From positions 1-64,000 of the forward strand of contig CAVUFN010000017.1 of the NCBI GenBank assembly GCA_963740765.1: DNA of 64,000 nucleotides, written 5' to 3'. The stretch is from DATLGB01 sp963740765. GTDB lineage: Bacteria > Actinomycetota > Thermoleophilia > Solirubrobacterales > Solirubrobacteraceae. The position numbers and the translations under genes are program-made. Within the stretch, counting starts at the first letter, position 1. Every line of letters starts with the position of its first letter. Below are positions 24,235 to 33,337 of this stretch, in pieces. The notes under the pieces are model-generated. The model made no database searches. It was not told the origin of the DNA and saw only the letters and a program-made list of their open reading frames with translations.

Positions 24235-26130
24235 CTAGGGCGTCCCGTCTCCGTAGATGTTCTGGTCGAGGCCGCCGCTGCGCGGGCACAGATCGCCCGT
24301 GAAGACATCCGGACTCACTTCGTTGCGGCACTGCAGGACGTCGCCCGTGTAGGTGTCGGGCGCCGCCTCCTCGTCGGACTCGCGCTGGTCGACGCCGCCC
24401 ACCGTGTCACGCCAGTCGGTCCACACGCCGTACGACGTGTCGCCGATCGCGCTGATCCAGAGGTAGTCGCCGGCGAAGGGGACCGTCCGTCCTCCGAACT
24501 GCTCGAAGTTCGGGTTCGTGGTCACGTCGGAGACGCGCTGGGAGGCCGCGAACGAGCCGCCTCGGTTCGTGGACCTGGTCGCGTAGACGTCGAGCGCCGG
24601 AACCAGCGAGCGGTCGGCGCAGTTGCCGATCGGCCGCGCCGGCGAGTAGCAGGCGTCGTTGCGGCTGTCCCACCAGAGCAGGTGCAGCGGTCCGCCCTCG
24701 ATGGCCAGGTCCGGGAACAGCTGCTGGCCGGCCTGCCCCTTGCGCGAATCCACGAGCTTCGGTGCGGTCGCCTTCCCCGTGGCACCGTCGTAGCGGACGA
24801 AGAAGACGCCCTTCTGACTGCCGACCCCCGGTCGGATGGAGCCGAACGTCGTCCCCGTGTCGACCTGGGTGCCGGGAATGGTGGCGTCGTAAACGATGTA
24901 GACGGACTCGTCACCGGCCGGCGCGAGCTGGTCGGCCGTCGAGCGCGGGCCCGAGTCCTGGCGGAAGAAGGTGTAGCCGGACCGGCACGCGGCCGCGAAG
25001 TCACCGCAGTCGCGGGCGGTGGAGCCGGCAGCCTCCTCGTCCTCCGCCGACGCCGGGTCGTCGGGGCTGGTCTGCTGCGGGGCCTCAGCCTCGCCCGGGA
25101 CGTCCTGCGCGTCGTAGGGGATGAAGGTCTGGACCAGCTTCGGCTTCGAGAAAGAGGCGCCACAGTCCGTCGACTTCGCGATGAGGACCGCGTCGGGCTC
25201 CTTGGCCGACGTCGAGAACTGGCGGAAGGTCACGTAGACGTTCCCGTTCGAGGCCACCGCTATGTCGGGGAACTGCACGTCATGGATGGACGCCGAGAGC
25301 TTCTTGGGCTGGCTGAAGCTCTGCCCGTGGTTCGTGGAGCGGGTGAACTGGATACCAACGCCGCCCGCGCCGGTGAAGCGCGAGTAGGAGAAGTACACGT
25401 TGCCCGCGCACCGGCCGCCGGTGCGGTCGACCTCGATCGAGGTCTTGTCGTTGAACTGGCCGGTCCCCGGTGAGGAGGAGCCGCGGTCGACGATCACCGA
25501 ACGGGTGAACTCCTTGCCGTCGTCACTCGTCGGGCCGGCCGGTCCGGCCGGGTTGCTGTAGGTGGCGACCCCGACGTCCCCGAAGCCCTTCTTGGTGCCG
25601 GCGGCGTCGGCGGAGGTCTCCGTGCCGAGGAACACCCGGCCCTGGAGGTCCCAGGCGAGGACTGCGTCGCCGGCGCTGGCCGTGCGCAACTGCGAGCGGC
25701 GGGCGAACGGGCTCGTGTCCCCGGGGTAGCCGGGCGTGAGCGAGCTGACGAAGGAGCGGCCGCCGTTCTGCGAGCGGTAGTAGCCGACCCAGATCGGGCC
25801 GGAGGGGATGGGCGCGCCGTTTGCGTCCTCGCCGTCGTTGTAGACGCCGCAGTAGTCGTTGGAGCTGCCGATGACTACCGACGGGTTGCGCGGATCGATC
25901 GCCACGGAGGGCTCGTTCTGCCGGCCCCGAGCGCGCGAGCACTCCTGCAGCGTGTCGTCGGTGTACGGCTTGCCGGTCACCAGCGTGTAGTCGCTGACGT
26001 AGCCGCCGGTGCCCGGTGCGTCGTTGGTGAGGCGTACATCGGAGGCGGGCGTGGACGCCCATGCCTGCCCGCCGAGACTCGCCACTCCGGCGACCGCCAC
26101 TACTGCGAGTTTGGCTGCTCTCCGTCCCAT
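24235..26130 (-). CDS. Secreted beta-propeller (sialidase/BNR-repeat-like) protein
   Basis: A 631-residue exported protein. It starts MGRRAAKLAVVAVAGVASLG, with a signal peptide probably cleaved after AWA (about residue 25). Asp-box-like repeats of the BNR/sialidase type are visible: SQNGGRSF (about 120), STNHGQSF (about 265), STDCGASF (about 320) and STNRGGSF (about 520), each followed by a strand. The segments NEPSVAIDPRNPSVV and FPDLAIEGGPLHLLWWDSRND are common in the exo-alpha-sialidase-like superfamily. Enzymatic function is not established; many such proteins lack the sialidase Arg triad. Cysteine pairs suggest disulfides outside the cell. Confidence 0.75.
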   Translation of the reverse strand: MGRRAAKLAVVAVAGVASLGGQAWASTPASDVRLTNDAPGTGGYVSDYTLVTGKPYTDDTLQECSRARGRQNEPSVAIDPRNPSVVIGSSNDYCGVYNDGEDANGAPIPSGPIWVGYYRSQNGGRSFVSSLTPGYPGDTSPFARRSQLRTASAGDAVLAWDLQGRVFLGTETSADAAGTKKGFGDVGVATYSNPAGPAGPTSDDGKEFTRSVIVDRGSSSPGTGQFNDKTSIEVDRTGGRCAGNVYFSYSRFTGAGGVGIQFTRSTNHGQSFSQPKKLSASIHDVQFPDIAVASNGNVYVTFRQFSTSAKEPDAVLIAKSTDCGASFSKPKLVQTFIPYDAQDVPGEAEAPQQTSPDDPASAEDEEAAGSTARDCGDFAAACRSGYTFFRQDSGPRSTADQLAPAGDESVYIVYDATIPGTQVDTGTTFGSIRPGVGSQKGVFFVRYDGATGKATAPKLVDSRKGQAGQQLFPDLAIEGGPLHLLWWDSRNDACYSPARPIGNCADRSLVPALDVYATRSTNRGGSFAASQRVSDVTTNPNFEQFGGRTVPFAGDYLWISAIGDTSYGVWTDWRDTVGGVDQRESDEEAAPDTYTGDVLQCRNEVSPDVFTGDLCPRSGGLDQNIYGDGTP

Positions 26131-26296
26131 GTTCTCCCCACATCCGTTCGATCGGCTACGCCGACGCCAGTATGCACATTTTTCAGGGCGTCGGCGGCGG
26201 GTGGCGGTGTAGCCCGCGCGCGTGGCGACCGCAGTGAGCGCCCGCCGCGATCGCGAGGACCGTGAACGTCATGTGTGGTTGCGGCTTACCTGCGTC

Positions 26297-26316
26297 GCCC
26301 TCGAGGCCTCGAGGGC
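26297..26316. terminator. 20-bp perfect palindrome, probable desaturase operon terminator
   Basis: Arms GCCCTCGAGG / CCTCGAGGGC meet without a spacer; the centre would open to form a loop. It lies 55 bases beyond the desaturase stop (minus strand). The rest of the 240-base gap 26131-26370 must hold the promoter of the secreted protein, which I could not place with confidence. Confidence 0.5.
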
Positions 26317-26370
26317 CTGCGCCTCGGCAGCGCGCTGCTCGATCCCTTCAAGCGGCTGCCCGGTCGAGCC

Positions 26371-27777
26371 CTACTCGTCGTCGGGCATGTTGACCCGGAC
26401 GCCGTCGCTCGGCTGCTCCGGGCCGGAGCCGTTCTTGCCGCCGTGGTGGCCGTTGGAGCCGTTCTGGACGGCGGGCTCCGTGTCGTCACCGCGGTAGGGG
26501 CCGGGCTTGGGGCGCGGCTTGCCGCCCGGGAGGGCGAGGCGCAGGATGGTGCGCTGGACCTGGCCGATCTGCGACAGGAACGGGCCGGTGTTGTAGGGGA
26601 GGTCGTAGCGCTCGCAGATGTCCTTCACGCGCGGGGCGATCTCCGCGTAGCGCGTCGACGGCATGTCCGGGTACAGGTGGTGCTCGACCTGGTAGCCGAG
26701 GTTGCCCGAGATGACGTGGAAGAGCGGGCTGCCCTCGATGTTCGCCGCGCCGAGGAGCTGGCGGACGTAGAAGCCGCCGCGCGACTCGTCTTCGGTCTCC
26801 TCCTGGGTGAACGTGTAGGTCTGGTCGGGGAAGTGCCCGCAGAAGATGATCGCGTAGGCCCAGACGTTGCGCACGACGTTGGCGGTGAAGTCGGCGCGCA
26901 GCGTGGCCTTGTACGGCTCCCGGAAGGCGCGCCGGCTGATGAGCTCGCGCAGCACCTCCTGCGGGGCGCTGGAGGAGCGACGCGGGTCGGCGGCGCGGCG
27001 GGCGCGGCGCAGGGCCTTCTTGGCCTTGGCGCGCTTGCCGAACGCAGGGCGGGCGCCGTCGATGCGGCCGGACGCCAGCAGCGCCTCCACGGCGAGCGAC
27101 GCGAGGCCACTGAGGGCGGGGAACGCGATGTAGTCCTTCTGGATCTGCTGCCAGCCCTTGCCCGCCATCCCCTTGAGCTCGCGGAGCACCTGCTCCTTGG
27201 ACTTGTCGCCCTTCTTGATCGCCTCCGCGTCGAGGTCATGGGCGGCGACGCCCCACTCGAAGAAAGCGGCCAGGACCAGGTTGTAGAACGGCTGGAAGAG
27301 GTAGACCGGGTTCCACTTCTGGTGCGGGTCGATCCGCATGATCTCGTAGCCGAGGTCGCGGTCCTTGCCGTGGATGTTGGTGAAGGTGTGGTGGACGTAG
27401 TTGTGGGAGTGCTTCCACGCCTCGGCGGTCGAGGCGGAGTCCCAGTCCCAGGCCGAGGAGGAGATCTGGGGGTCGTTCATCCAGTCCCACTGGCCGTGCA
27501 TGACGTTGTGGCCGATCTCCATGTTCTCGAGGATCTTGGCCAGCGACAGGCCGGCGGTGCCGACGGCCCACAGCGGCTTGAAGCGCGCGCCCAGCAGCAC
27601 GATGCGGCTCGCCACGAGCAGCTGGCGGTGCATCTGGATCATGCTGGTGATGTACTTGCGGTCGCGGTCGCCGAGCTCGTCGAAGACGTCGTCGTGGATC
27701 GCGTCGAACTCCTTGCCGAGCGCCTCGAGCTGCTCCTCCGACAGACGGGAGAGCGGGGTTTCGATCATCGTTTCCAT
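26371..27777 (-). CDS. Membrane fatty acid desaturase
   Basis: A 468-residue di-iron integral membrane desaturase. The three His boxes are GHNVMHGQ (about 88), HSHNYVHH (about 124) and QVEHHLYPD (about 362), with membrane segments around residues 60-85 and in the 200-300 region. The class resembles mycobacterial DesA3 and other acyl-CoA or lipid desaturases. The upstream ferredoxin-reductase gene, separated by 21 bases, would supply electrons, as with Rv3229c/Rv3230c. Two ATGs (27777 and 27768) are possible. A TetR regulator gene is divergent from this pair. Confidence 0.9.
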   Translation of the reverse strand: METMIETPLSRLSEEQLEALGKEFDAIHDDVFDELGDRDRKYITSMIQMHRQLLVASRIVLLGARFKPLWAVGTAGLSLAKILENMEIGHNVMHGQWDWMNDPQISSSAWDWDSASTAEAWKHSHNYVHHTFTNIHGKDRDLGYEIMRIDPHQKWNPVYLFQPFYNLVLAAFFEWGVAAHDLDAEAIKKGDKSKEQVLRELKGMAGKGWQQIQKDYIAFPALSGLASLAVEALLASGRIDGARPAFGKRAKAKKALRRARRAADPRRSSSAPQEVLRELISRRAFREPYKATLRADFTANVVRNVWAYAIIFCGHFPDQTYTFTQEETEDESRGGFYVRQLLGAANIEGSPLFHVISGNLGYQVEHHLYPDMPSTRYAEIAPRVKDICERYDLPYNTGPFLSQIGQVQRTILRLALPGGKPRPKPGPYRGDDTEPAVQNGSNGHHGGKNGSGPEQPSDGVRVNMPDDE

Positions 27778-27798
27778 GCTGGGGACCTCACTTCGGTT

Positions 27799-28902
27799 TC
27801 AGAGTGCGATTTCGACGGGGCCTTCGGGGGCGTTGATGCACGTGCGGATCATCTCGCCCTCCGAGCCCGATGAGACTTTGCCGGTGCGCAGGTCGCGCAC
27901 CTTGCCTGAGCAGAGCTTGCCGACGCACGTGTGGCAGATGCCCATGCGGCAACCGTACGGAAGGGTGGCGCCGGCGTCCTCGCCGGCCGCGAGGATCGGC
28001 TTCGACCCGTCGCTCTCGGCCTCGACGTCGGAGTCGAGGAACTTGATCGTCCCGCCGTCACCCTGTTCGGCGTCGCCCTCGCCGGCGACCGGCTGGAAGC
28101 GCTCCATGTGGAGCTTGTCGCAGTCGGCGTGCTCGTCGAAGTACTCGTCGAGCGCGTCGAGGAGCTCGCCCGGGCCGCTCGCGAACGTCTCGCGCTCCTT
28201 CCAGTCCGGGCACAGCTCGTCGAGGTCCTCGGGGCCCATCCGGCCCATGTCGTCCGTCAGCTGCTCGTGCAGCTTGAACCCGGCGTGCTCCTCGGCGAGC
28301 CTGCGCAGCTCGGCGCCGAAGATGACGTCGTCGGGGTTGCGCGCCGAGTGCAACAGGACGACGTCGCCGAGCTCGTCGCGGCGGGCGAGGTCGCGGATCA
28401 TGCTCATGATCGGTGTGACGCCCGAGCCGGCACTGATGAAGAGGAACTTCTCCGGCAGCGGGTCGGGCAGCGTGAAGGTGCCCTCGACACCGCCGAGGCG
28501 GACGATCGAGCCCGGGTGCGCGTCGCGCACGAAGTGGGGGGAGACCTTGCCCTCGGGCACCAGCTTCGGCGTGATGGAGATGCAGCCATCGGGCCGGCCC
28601 GGGTCCGAGGTGAGCGAGTACGCGCGCCAGTGGTGCACGCCGTCGACGACGACGCCGATGCGCAGGTACTGCCCCGGCTCGTGGCCCTGCCAGTCCCAGC
28701 CGGGCTTGATGACGATCGTCGCCGCGTCGTCGGTCTCGCGCCGGATGCGCTCGATGCGGCCGCGCAGCTCCTGCGTCGACCACAGCGGGTTGATCAGCTC
28801 GAGGTAGTCGTCCGGGAGCAACGGCGTGAACAGCGACCGCAACCGGCGGAGAACCCAGAGGCGCCACTGGGGGACGGTCGGGGTCGCGCCGCGCTCAGCC
28901 AC
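27799..28902 (-). CDS. Ferredoxin reductase with C-terminal 2Fe-2S domain (desaturase electron donor)
   Basis: About 367 residues. Residues 45-145 form the FAD domain (YLRIGVVVDG, RAYSLTSDP) and residues 150-260 the NAD(P)H domain (FISAGSGVTPIMSMIRDLA). A C-terminal plant-type 2Fe-2S domain carries YGCRMGICHTC near residue 317 and a final Cys in IRTCIN. The arrangement equals that of Rv3230c, the partner of DesA3. GTG at 28902 is preferred; a TTG at 28926 would place the start inside the inverted repeat at 28911-28939. It is co-transcribed with the desaturase and divergent from tetR. Confidence 0.9.
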   Translation of the reverse strand: MAERGATPTVPQWRLWVLRRLRSLFTPLLPDDYLELINPLWSTQELRGRIERIRRETDDAATIVIKPGWDWQGHEPGQYLRIGVVVDGVHHWRAYSLTSDPGRPDGCISITPKLVPEGKVSPHFVRDAHPGSIVRLGGVEGTFTLPDPLPEKFLFISAGSGVTPIMSMIRDLARRDELGDVVLLHSARNPDDVIFGAELRRLAEEHAGFKLHEQLTDDMGRMGPEDLDELCPDWKERETFASGPGELLDALDEYFDEHADCDKLHMERFQPVAGEGDAEQGDGGTIKFLDSDVEAESDGSKPILAAGEDAGATLPYGCRMGICHTCVGKLCSGKVRDLRTGKVSSGSEGEMIRTCINAPEGPVEIAL

Positions 28903-28910
28903 GCCGACCG

Positions 28911-28939
28911 TGAGAACAAGTGTCAACCATTGGTTCTCA
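28911..28939. promoter_or_regulatory. Inverted repeat, probable TetR operator
   Basis: TGAGAAC (28911-28917) and GTTCTCA (28933-28939) form a perfect 7-bp inverted repeat with a 15-base spacer, containing a smaller AACC-ATT-GGTT repeat. It lies between the divergent reductase and tetR genes, where one TetR dimer pair could repress both. Confidence 0.6.
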
Positions 28940-28970
28940 ACATAGCGGTGATTGTCTAGGCTGGGATCCG

Positions 28971-29645
28971 ATGGCCGCCGTTGCCCCCAACGCGTTGCGC
29001 CGCGAGCGGGAGCGCAGCCTGGTCGCGGCGACCCGCGCGCTGTTCGACGAGCGCGGCATGCTCGACGCCCCCATCGAGGAGATCGCGCGCGCCGTCGGCA
29101 TCGCCCGCGGGCTCGTGTACCGCCAGTTCTCCTCGAAGGAGGAGCTGTTCGTCCTCACGGTCACCGACTACCTCGCCGAGCTCGATGACGTGCTCGAGGA
29201 CGCGATCGTCCCCGGCGCCGGCGCCGCCCTGCAACTGGAGCACAACTTGACCGCGTTCGCCGGGTTCTGCGGCCGCTATCCGGCCTTCCTGGACATCTCG
29301 CTGCTGCTGATGCACCGTCCGGCGGCCGAGTTGCAGGCGTCGATCTCGGACTCCGTCTGGCTGCGGCTGGGGCAGAGCATGGCGAGGTGCATCGACCGGC
29401 TCGTCGTGATGCTGCGGGCCGGCGTCGCCGAAGGCGCGTTCGACATCGAGAACCCTGAGTACATGGCCAGCATCCTGTGGACGCAGATCCTGGGCGCGAT
29501 GCACCTGGCCCGCAGCCGCGTCGGCGTCGCCCTCGCCAGCCCGGGCGTCCCGCGGCTGTTCGCGATCGAGCCCGAACTCGTCATGCGGACCTGCGTGACG
29601 AGCGCACTCGCCACGGTGCGCGACGGCAGCCGGAATCGAGCATGA
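28971..29645 (+). CDS. TetR-family transcriptional regulator
   Basis: A 224-residue regulator. The HTH occupies about residues 12-58 (LVAATRALFDERGMLDAPIE, IARAVGIARGLVYRQFSSKE), followed by an all-helical ligand domain. Divergent to the desaturase-reductase pair, with an inverted repeat in the gap, it most likely controls unsaturated fatty acid formation and may sense an acyl-CoA; that is inference. ATG 28971 is chosen so that the operator stays non-coding. The stop overlaps the next gene (ATGA). Confidence 0.88.
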   Translation: MAAVAPNALRRERERSLVAATRALFDERGMLDAPIEEIARAVGIARGLVYRQFSSKEELFVLTVTDYLAELDDVLEDAIVPGAGAALQLEHNLTAFAGFCGRYPAFLDISLLLMHRPAAELQASISDSVWLRLGQSMARCIDRLVVMLRAGVAEGAFDIENPEYMASILWTQILGAMHLARSRVGVALASPGVPRLFAIEPELVMRTCVTSALATVRDGSRNRA

Positions 29646-29962
29646 AGATCGCCGTGACCGCCCTGGCGGGCGCGTTCATCGTCGCCGTCGCCTGCTTGGC
29701 GATCACTCCGGCGCGCCACTGGACCCAGGCACAGGCGGTCTGCCGCGGGGACGCGACGCTCTACCGGGGCGATCGGTACGTCAAGGCCTTCGGCCAGGAC
29801 ACCGACCGCTTCGACCTCATCTGCGCGCGCAAGGACGGCCGCCTCGAGGGCCTCACGCAGCCCAAAGCGACGCTCGGCGGGATCGGGGTCAGCCTTGGGC
29901 TGGGTCTCCTGGGCGGGGCGCTCGCGGGTGTGCTTCCCGCCCGCCGGCGCCGAACCAGTTGA
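29642..29962 (+). CDS. Small membrane/secreted protein of unknown function
   Basis: 106 residues with an N-terminal hydrophobic segment (about 4-22) and a second near the C-terminus (GIGVSLGLGLLGGALAGVL) followed by a basic tail PARRRRTS. The central part contains two Cys (AVCRGD and DLICARKDG), possibly a disulfide on the outside. It is translationally coupled to tetR. The 3' end overlaps the convergent permease gene by 74 bases. I do not recognise the family. Confidence 0.6.
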   Translation: MKIAVTALAGAFIVAVACLAITPARHWTQAQAVCRGDATLYRGDRYVKAFGQDTDRFDLICARKDGRLEGLTQPKATLGGIGVSLGLGLLGGALAGVLPARRRRTS

Positions 29963-31262
29963 TCACGAACAGGATCGCGCCGATCGCCAGCAGGACCAGG
30001 GAGCGCGCGGCGATGCGGCCCTCCGTCTCGAACAGCATCAGGGCCAGGGAGACGACGGCGCCGATCACCGGGATGACGGTGGGGGAGCGGAAGTGGTCCT
30101 GCTCGACCGTCTCGCGTCGCAGCACCAGCACCGAGATGTTGACGATGATGAAGACGCCGAGCAGCAGGAAGACGGTCATGTCGGCGAGGTCCGCGAGATC
30201 GCCGGTCGACACCAGCACGACCGCGAGCGCGGTCGTGGCGATGATCGCCACCCACGGCGTCCGCCGCCCCGAGTGCACACGGCCGAGCACGCCCGGCAGG
30301 ATCCCCTCGTTGCTCATCCCGTAGAGCAGCCGGGACGCCATCACCATGTTGATCAACGCGCCGTTGGCCAGCGCGAACAGCGCGATCGCGCTGAAGACCT
30401 TCGCGTCGACGCTCAGCGGCCCGATCTTCGCGACCTCCTGCAGCGGCCCGCTGGAGCCGCTCAGCGTGTCGGTCGAGACGGCCATCGAGGCGAGGATGGT
30501 CACGGCGATGTAGATCGCGCCGGCGACCGCGAGCCCGCCGAACAGCGCGAACGGGTAGTTGCGCGACGGCTCCTTGGTCTCCTCGGCGACGTTCACCGAG
30601 TCCTCGAACCCGATCAGCGCGTAGAACGCCAGCCCGGCGCCGCCGACCATCGAGCCGATGACGCTCTCGTCGGCCTTGAAGTCGAAGGCGCGGCCGGCAT
30701 CGGTCCCGGACGTGCCGTCGAGCACGGCGGCGGCGGCGATCACGCAGATCAGCAGCAGGCCGGTGAGCTCGATCGCGGTCAGCGCCAGGTTGAGCTTCAC
30801 CGACTCGGAGATCCCGCGGAAGTTGATGGCCGCGACGACGAGCAGGAAGACGATCGCGGTCACGACGATCGGGATGTCGACGAACACCTTCAGGTAGTCA
30901 CCGCCGAACCCGCGCGCCAGCGTGCTCGCCGAGGTCACGCCGCTCGCCATCACCGCGAAGGCGACCATGAAGGACAAAAACGGGATGCCGAAGGCCCGGT
31001 TGATGTACAGGGCCGCGCCCGCGGCACGCGGGTACTTCGTCACCAGTTCGGCGTAGGCGAAGGCGGTGAAGACGGCCAGCAGGAGCGCGAGCGTGAAGGC
31101 GGTCCAGATCGCGCCGCCCGTCTCCGCCCCGACCTCGCCCACCAGCGCGTAGATCCCGGCGCCGAGGACGTCGCCGACGATGAAGACGAGCAGCGTCTTG
31201 CGCCCGATGACGCGCTTGAGGTCCTGCTCCGGGGCGGGATCGGCGACAGCGGTGGCGGCCAT
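29889..31262 (-). CDS. APC-superfamily amino acid/amine permease
   Basis: A 457-residue transporter with about twelve membrane segments. TLLVFIVGDVLGAGIYALVG matches APC helix 1 with its unwound Gly-rich part, and FYALIGFEDSVNVAEETKEP is the helix 6 region of the family. It is a secondary transporter, probably importing an amino acid or amine with protons. ATG at 31262 is chosen; the gene is divergent from cysK with 45 bases between starts. No substrate can be assigned. Confidence 0.88.
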   Translation of the reverse strand: MAATAVADPAPEQDLKRVIGRKTLLVFIVGDVLGAGIYALVGEVGAETGGAIWTAFTLALLLAVFTAFAYAELVTKYPRAAGAALYINRAFGIPFLSFMVAFAVMASGVTSASTLARGFGGDYLKVFVDIPIVVTAIVFLLVVAAINFRGISESVKLNLALTAIELTGLLLICVIAAAAVLDGTSGTDAGRAFDFKADESVIGSMVGGAGLAFYALIGFEDSVNVAEETKEPSRNYPFALFGGLAVAGAIYIAVTILASMAVSTDTLSGSSGPLQEVAKIGPLSVDAKVFSAIALFALANGALINMVMASRLLYGMSNEGILPGVLGRVHSGRRTPWVAIIATTALAVVLVSTGDLADLADMTVFLLLGVFIIVNISVLVLRRETVEQDHFRSPTVIPVIGAVVSLALMLFETEGRIAARSLVLLAIGAILFVINWFGAGGREAHPRAPRPGDPAQG

Positions 31263-31307
31263 GCCGCTGCCCTTACCCGGCCGCGGCCACCGGTAGCCTG
31301 ACCTGGA

Positions 31308-32315
31308 ATGGGCCGAATCCCGATCAACATCGCGGATCACGTCGGCAACACACCGATGGTGCAGCTGAGCCGCCTTGCGCCCGACGCGGACGCCGAGCTG
31401 TTCGCCAAGCTCGAGATGTACAACCCGGGCGGGTCGGTCAAGGACCGCATCGGCGTCTCGATGGTCGACGCGGCCGAGGCGGCGGGCGAGATCGAGCCCG
31501 GCCGCACGACGATCGTCGAGGCGACGAGCGGCAACACCGGCATCGCCCTGGCCTTCGTGGCCGCCGCGCGCGGCTACGACATCATCCTCACGCTCCCGCA
31601 GGGCATGAGCCGGGAGCGCGAGGGACTGCTGCGGCTCTACGGGGCGCAGGTCCACGTCACGGAGTCGCTGGGCGGGATGAACGAGTCGATCGCGGCCGCA
31701 CAGGCACTCGCGCGCGAGGACGACTACTGGCTGCCCGATCAGTTCTCCAACCCCGCCAACCCGCTGGCCCACTACACGGGCACCGGCCCGGAGATCTTCG
31801 CGGCGATGGACGAGCGGGTCGACTGGCTCGTCGCGGGCGTCGGGACGGGCGGGACGATCACCGGGACGGGCCGCTACCTCAAGGAGCGCAACCCGGACTG
31901 CCGCGTCGTCGCCGTCGAGCCGCTCTCCAGCAGCGTGTTGAGCGGCGGCGAGCCCGGCCCGCACAAGATCCAGGGCATCGGTGCGGGCTTCGTCCCGCCC
32001 GTGCTCGACCGCGACGTCGTGGACGAGATCATCCCGGTCGACGACGAGGACGCGCTGGAGACGGCGCGCCTGACCGCGCGGCGCGAGGGCGTGCTGTGCG
32101 GGATCTCCTGCGGGGCCGCTCTGTGGGCGGCGATCCAGATCGCGGCGCGGCCCGAGGCCACCGGCCAGCGCATCGCGGTCGTGCTCGCCGACAGCGGCGA
32201 GCGCTACGTGTCGACGCCGTTCTTCGCGCCGGAAGCCCCCAGGGGTGGCGAGGCCCTGTCGCCCGCGCCCTCGCGGGCCGAGCCGGGCCCCCGGGCTGTC
32301 TCCGTTGGCCGTTGA
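31308..32315 (+). CDS. cysK: Cysteine synthase (O-acetylserine sulfhydrylase) family
   Basis: A 335-residue PLP enzyme. The PLP Lys is about 45 in NPGGSVKDRIG; the substrate loop TSGNTGIAL and phosphate loop GTGGTITGTG are complete. It makes cysteine from O-acetylserine and sulfide (or a carrier-bound sulfur), fitting the cysE gene 2 kb downstream. The C-terminal 25 residues after STPFFAPE are Pro/Arg-rich and not conserved. Cystathionine beta-synthase is an alternative, but no CBS domains are present. The stop overlaps the tusA-like start. Confidence 0.92.
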   Translation: MGRIPINIADHVGNTPMVQLSRLAPDADAELFAKLEMYNPGGSVKDRIGVSMVDAAEAAGEIEPGRTTIVEATSGNTGIALAFVAAARGYDIILTLPQGMSREREGLLRLYGAQVHVTESLGGMNESIAAAQALAREDDYWLPDQFSNPANPLAHYTGTGPEIFAAMDERVDWLVAGVGTGGTITGTGRYLKERNPDCRVVAVEPLSSSVLSGGEPGPHKIQGIGAGFVPPVLDRDVVDEIIPVDDEDALETARLTARREGVLCGISCGAALWAAIQIAARPEATGQRIAVVLADSGERYVSTPFFAPEAPRGGEALSPAPSRAEPGPRAVSVGR

Positions 32316-32508
32316 GCTCGACATCCGCGCGCTGCGCTGCCCGCTGACCTGGGTGCGGACCAAGCTGACGCTGGAGTCGATGGCCGCGGGTGAGGAGCTC
32401 GTCGTGCGCTGCCCGCCGGGCGAGGCGCTCGACAACGTGCCGCGCTCGGCGCGCGAGGCGGGGCACGACGTGACGGTGGACGGCGACCTCGTGCGGATCG
32501 TCAAGTGA
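32305..32508 (+). CDS. tusA: TusA-family sulfur carrier protein
   Basis: A 67-residue protein starting at TTG 32305 (LAVELDIRALRCPLTW), overlapping the cysK stop by 11 bases. The catalytic Cys of the TusA family is in RCPLTWVRTKL; the usual CPxP is CPLT here. It would carry a persulfide between cysteine-related enzymes. Position between cysK and a MoeB-like adenylyltransferase supports a role in sulfur transfer. The next gene starts within its stop codon (GTGA). Confidence 0.8.
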   Translation: MAVELDIRALRCPLTWVRTKLTLESMAAGEELVVRCPPGEALDNVPRSAREAGHDVTVDGDLVRIVK

Positions 32509-33327
32509 GCTCGAGCCGCCGGGGCCTGTTCTCGAAGGCCGCGCGCGCGGCGGCCAAGGCCGCGGTCGAGAACGTCAACATCCCCGACGCCGAGCCGGAC
32601 TTCGACCTCGTCCGCTACAGCCGCCAGCTCGTCCTCGACGGCTGGGGCGAGCGCCAGCAGCGGACGGTTGGGGGACTCGTCCGTGCTCGTCGTCGGCGCC
32701 GGCGCGCTCGGGTCGCCGGTCGCCGCCTACCTGACCGGCGCGGGCGTCGGGCGTATCGGGATCGTCGACTCCGACCGTGTCGAGCTGTCCAACCTGCACC
32801 GGCAGTTCCTGCATACGACGCCGGAGATCGGCTTCCCGAAGGCGCACTCGGCGGTGGCGAAGCTGCAGGTCCTCAACCCCGACGTGATGGTGGAGCCCTA
32901 TCAGGTCCGCCTCGACGAGGAGAACGCCGAGGGCATGGTGCTCGGCCACGACCTGATCGTCGACTGCTCGGACTCGTTCGACACCCGCTACCTCGTCAAC
33001 CACACCTGCTGCGTGAGCGGGACACCGCTGGTGGAGGGTGGCGTGCTCGGGCTCGCGGGCCTGGTGATGGCGATCCGCCCGGGGGAGACCGCCTGCTACC
33101 GCTGCGCGTTCCCGGAGCCGCCGCCCGATCCGGCGACGTGCACCACGGCCGGGATCCTGGGCCCGGCCGCGGGCGTGGTGGGCTCGCTGATGGCGATGGA
33201 GGCGCTGAAGCTCCTGGGCGGGCTGCCGGACGTGCTGACCGACGCGTTCCTGCAGGTCGATCTCGCGAAGGCCGACTTCCTGCGGGTCGCGACCGCGCGC
33301 CGGGACGCCTGCCCGGACTGTGGGTAG
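32505..33327 (+). CDS. moeB: MoeB/ThiF-like sulfur-carrier adenylyltransferase, frameshifted
   Basis: An E1-like enzyme split over two frames. Frame 0 encodes the N-terminus with FDLVRYSRQLVLDGWGERQQ; frame 1 then continues with SSVLVVGAGALGSPVAAYL (nucleotide loop), RIGIVDSDRVELSNLHRQ, the zinc cysteines CYRC and CPDC, and a normal end. One extra G at 32666-32667 separates the halves; removing it gives RTLGDSSVLVVGAG without any gap. No rhodanese domain is present. It would adenylate the C-terminus of a ThiS/MoaD/CysO-type carrier, but no such carrier is in the window; the neighbouring carrier is TusA-like. Sequencing error is the likely cause of the break. Confidence 0.85.
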
Positions 33328-33337
33328 CCTGCCAGGC

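Noticed and set aside
23847..24308. A 153-codon minus-strand frame opposite the CARDB remnant
   Set aside because: Composition is Arg/Ala/Pro-rich without any recognisable motif, and it mirrors the plus-strand fragments.
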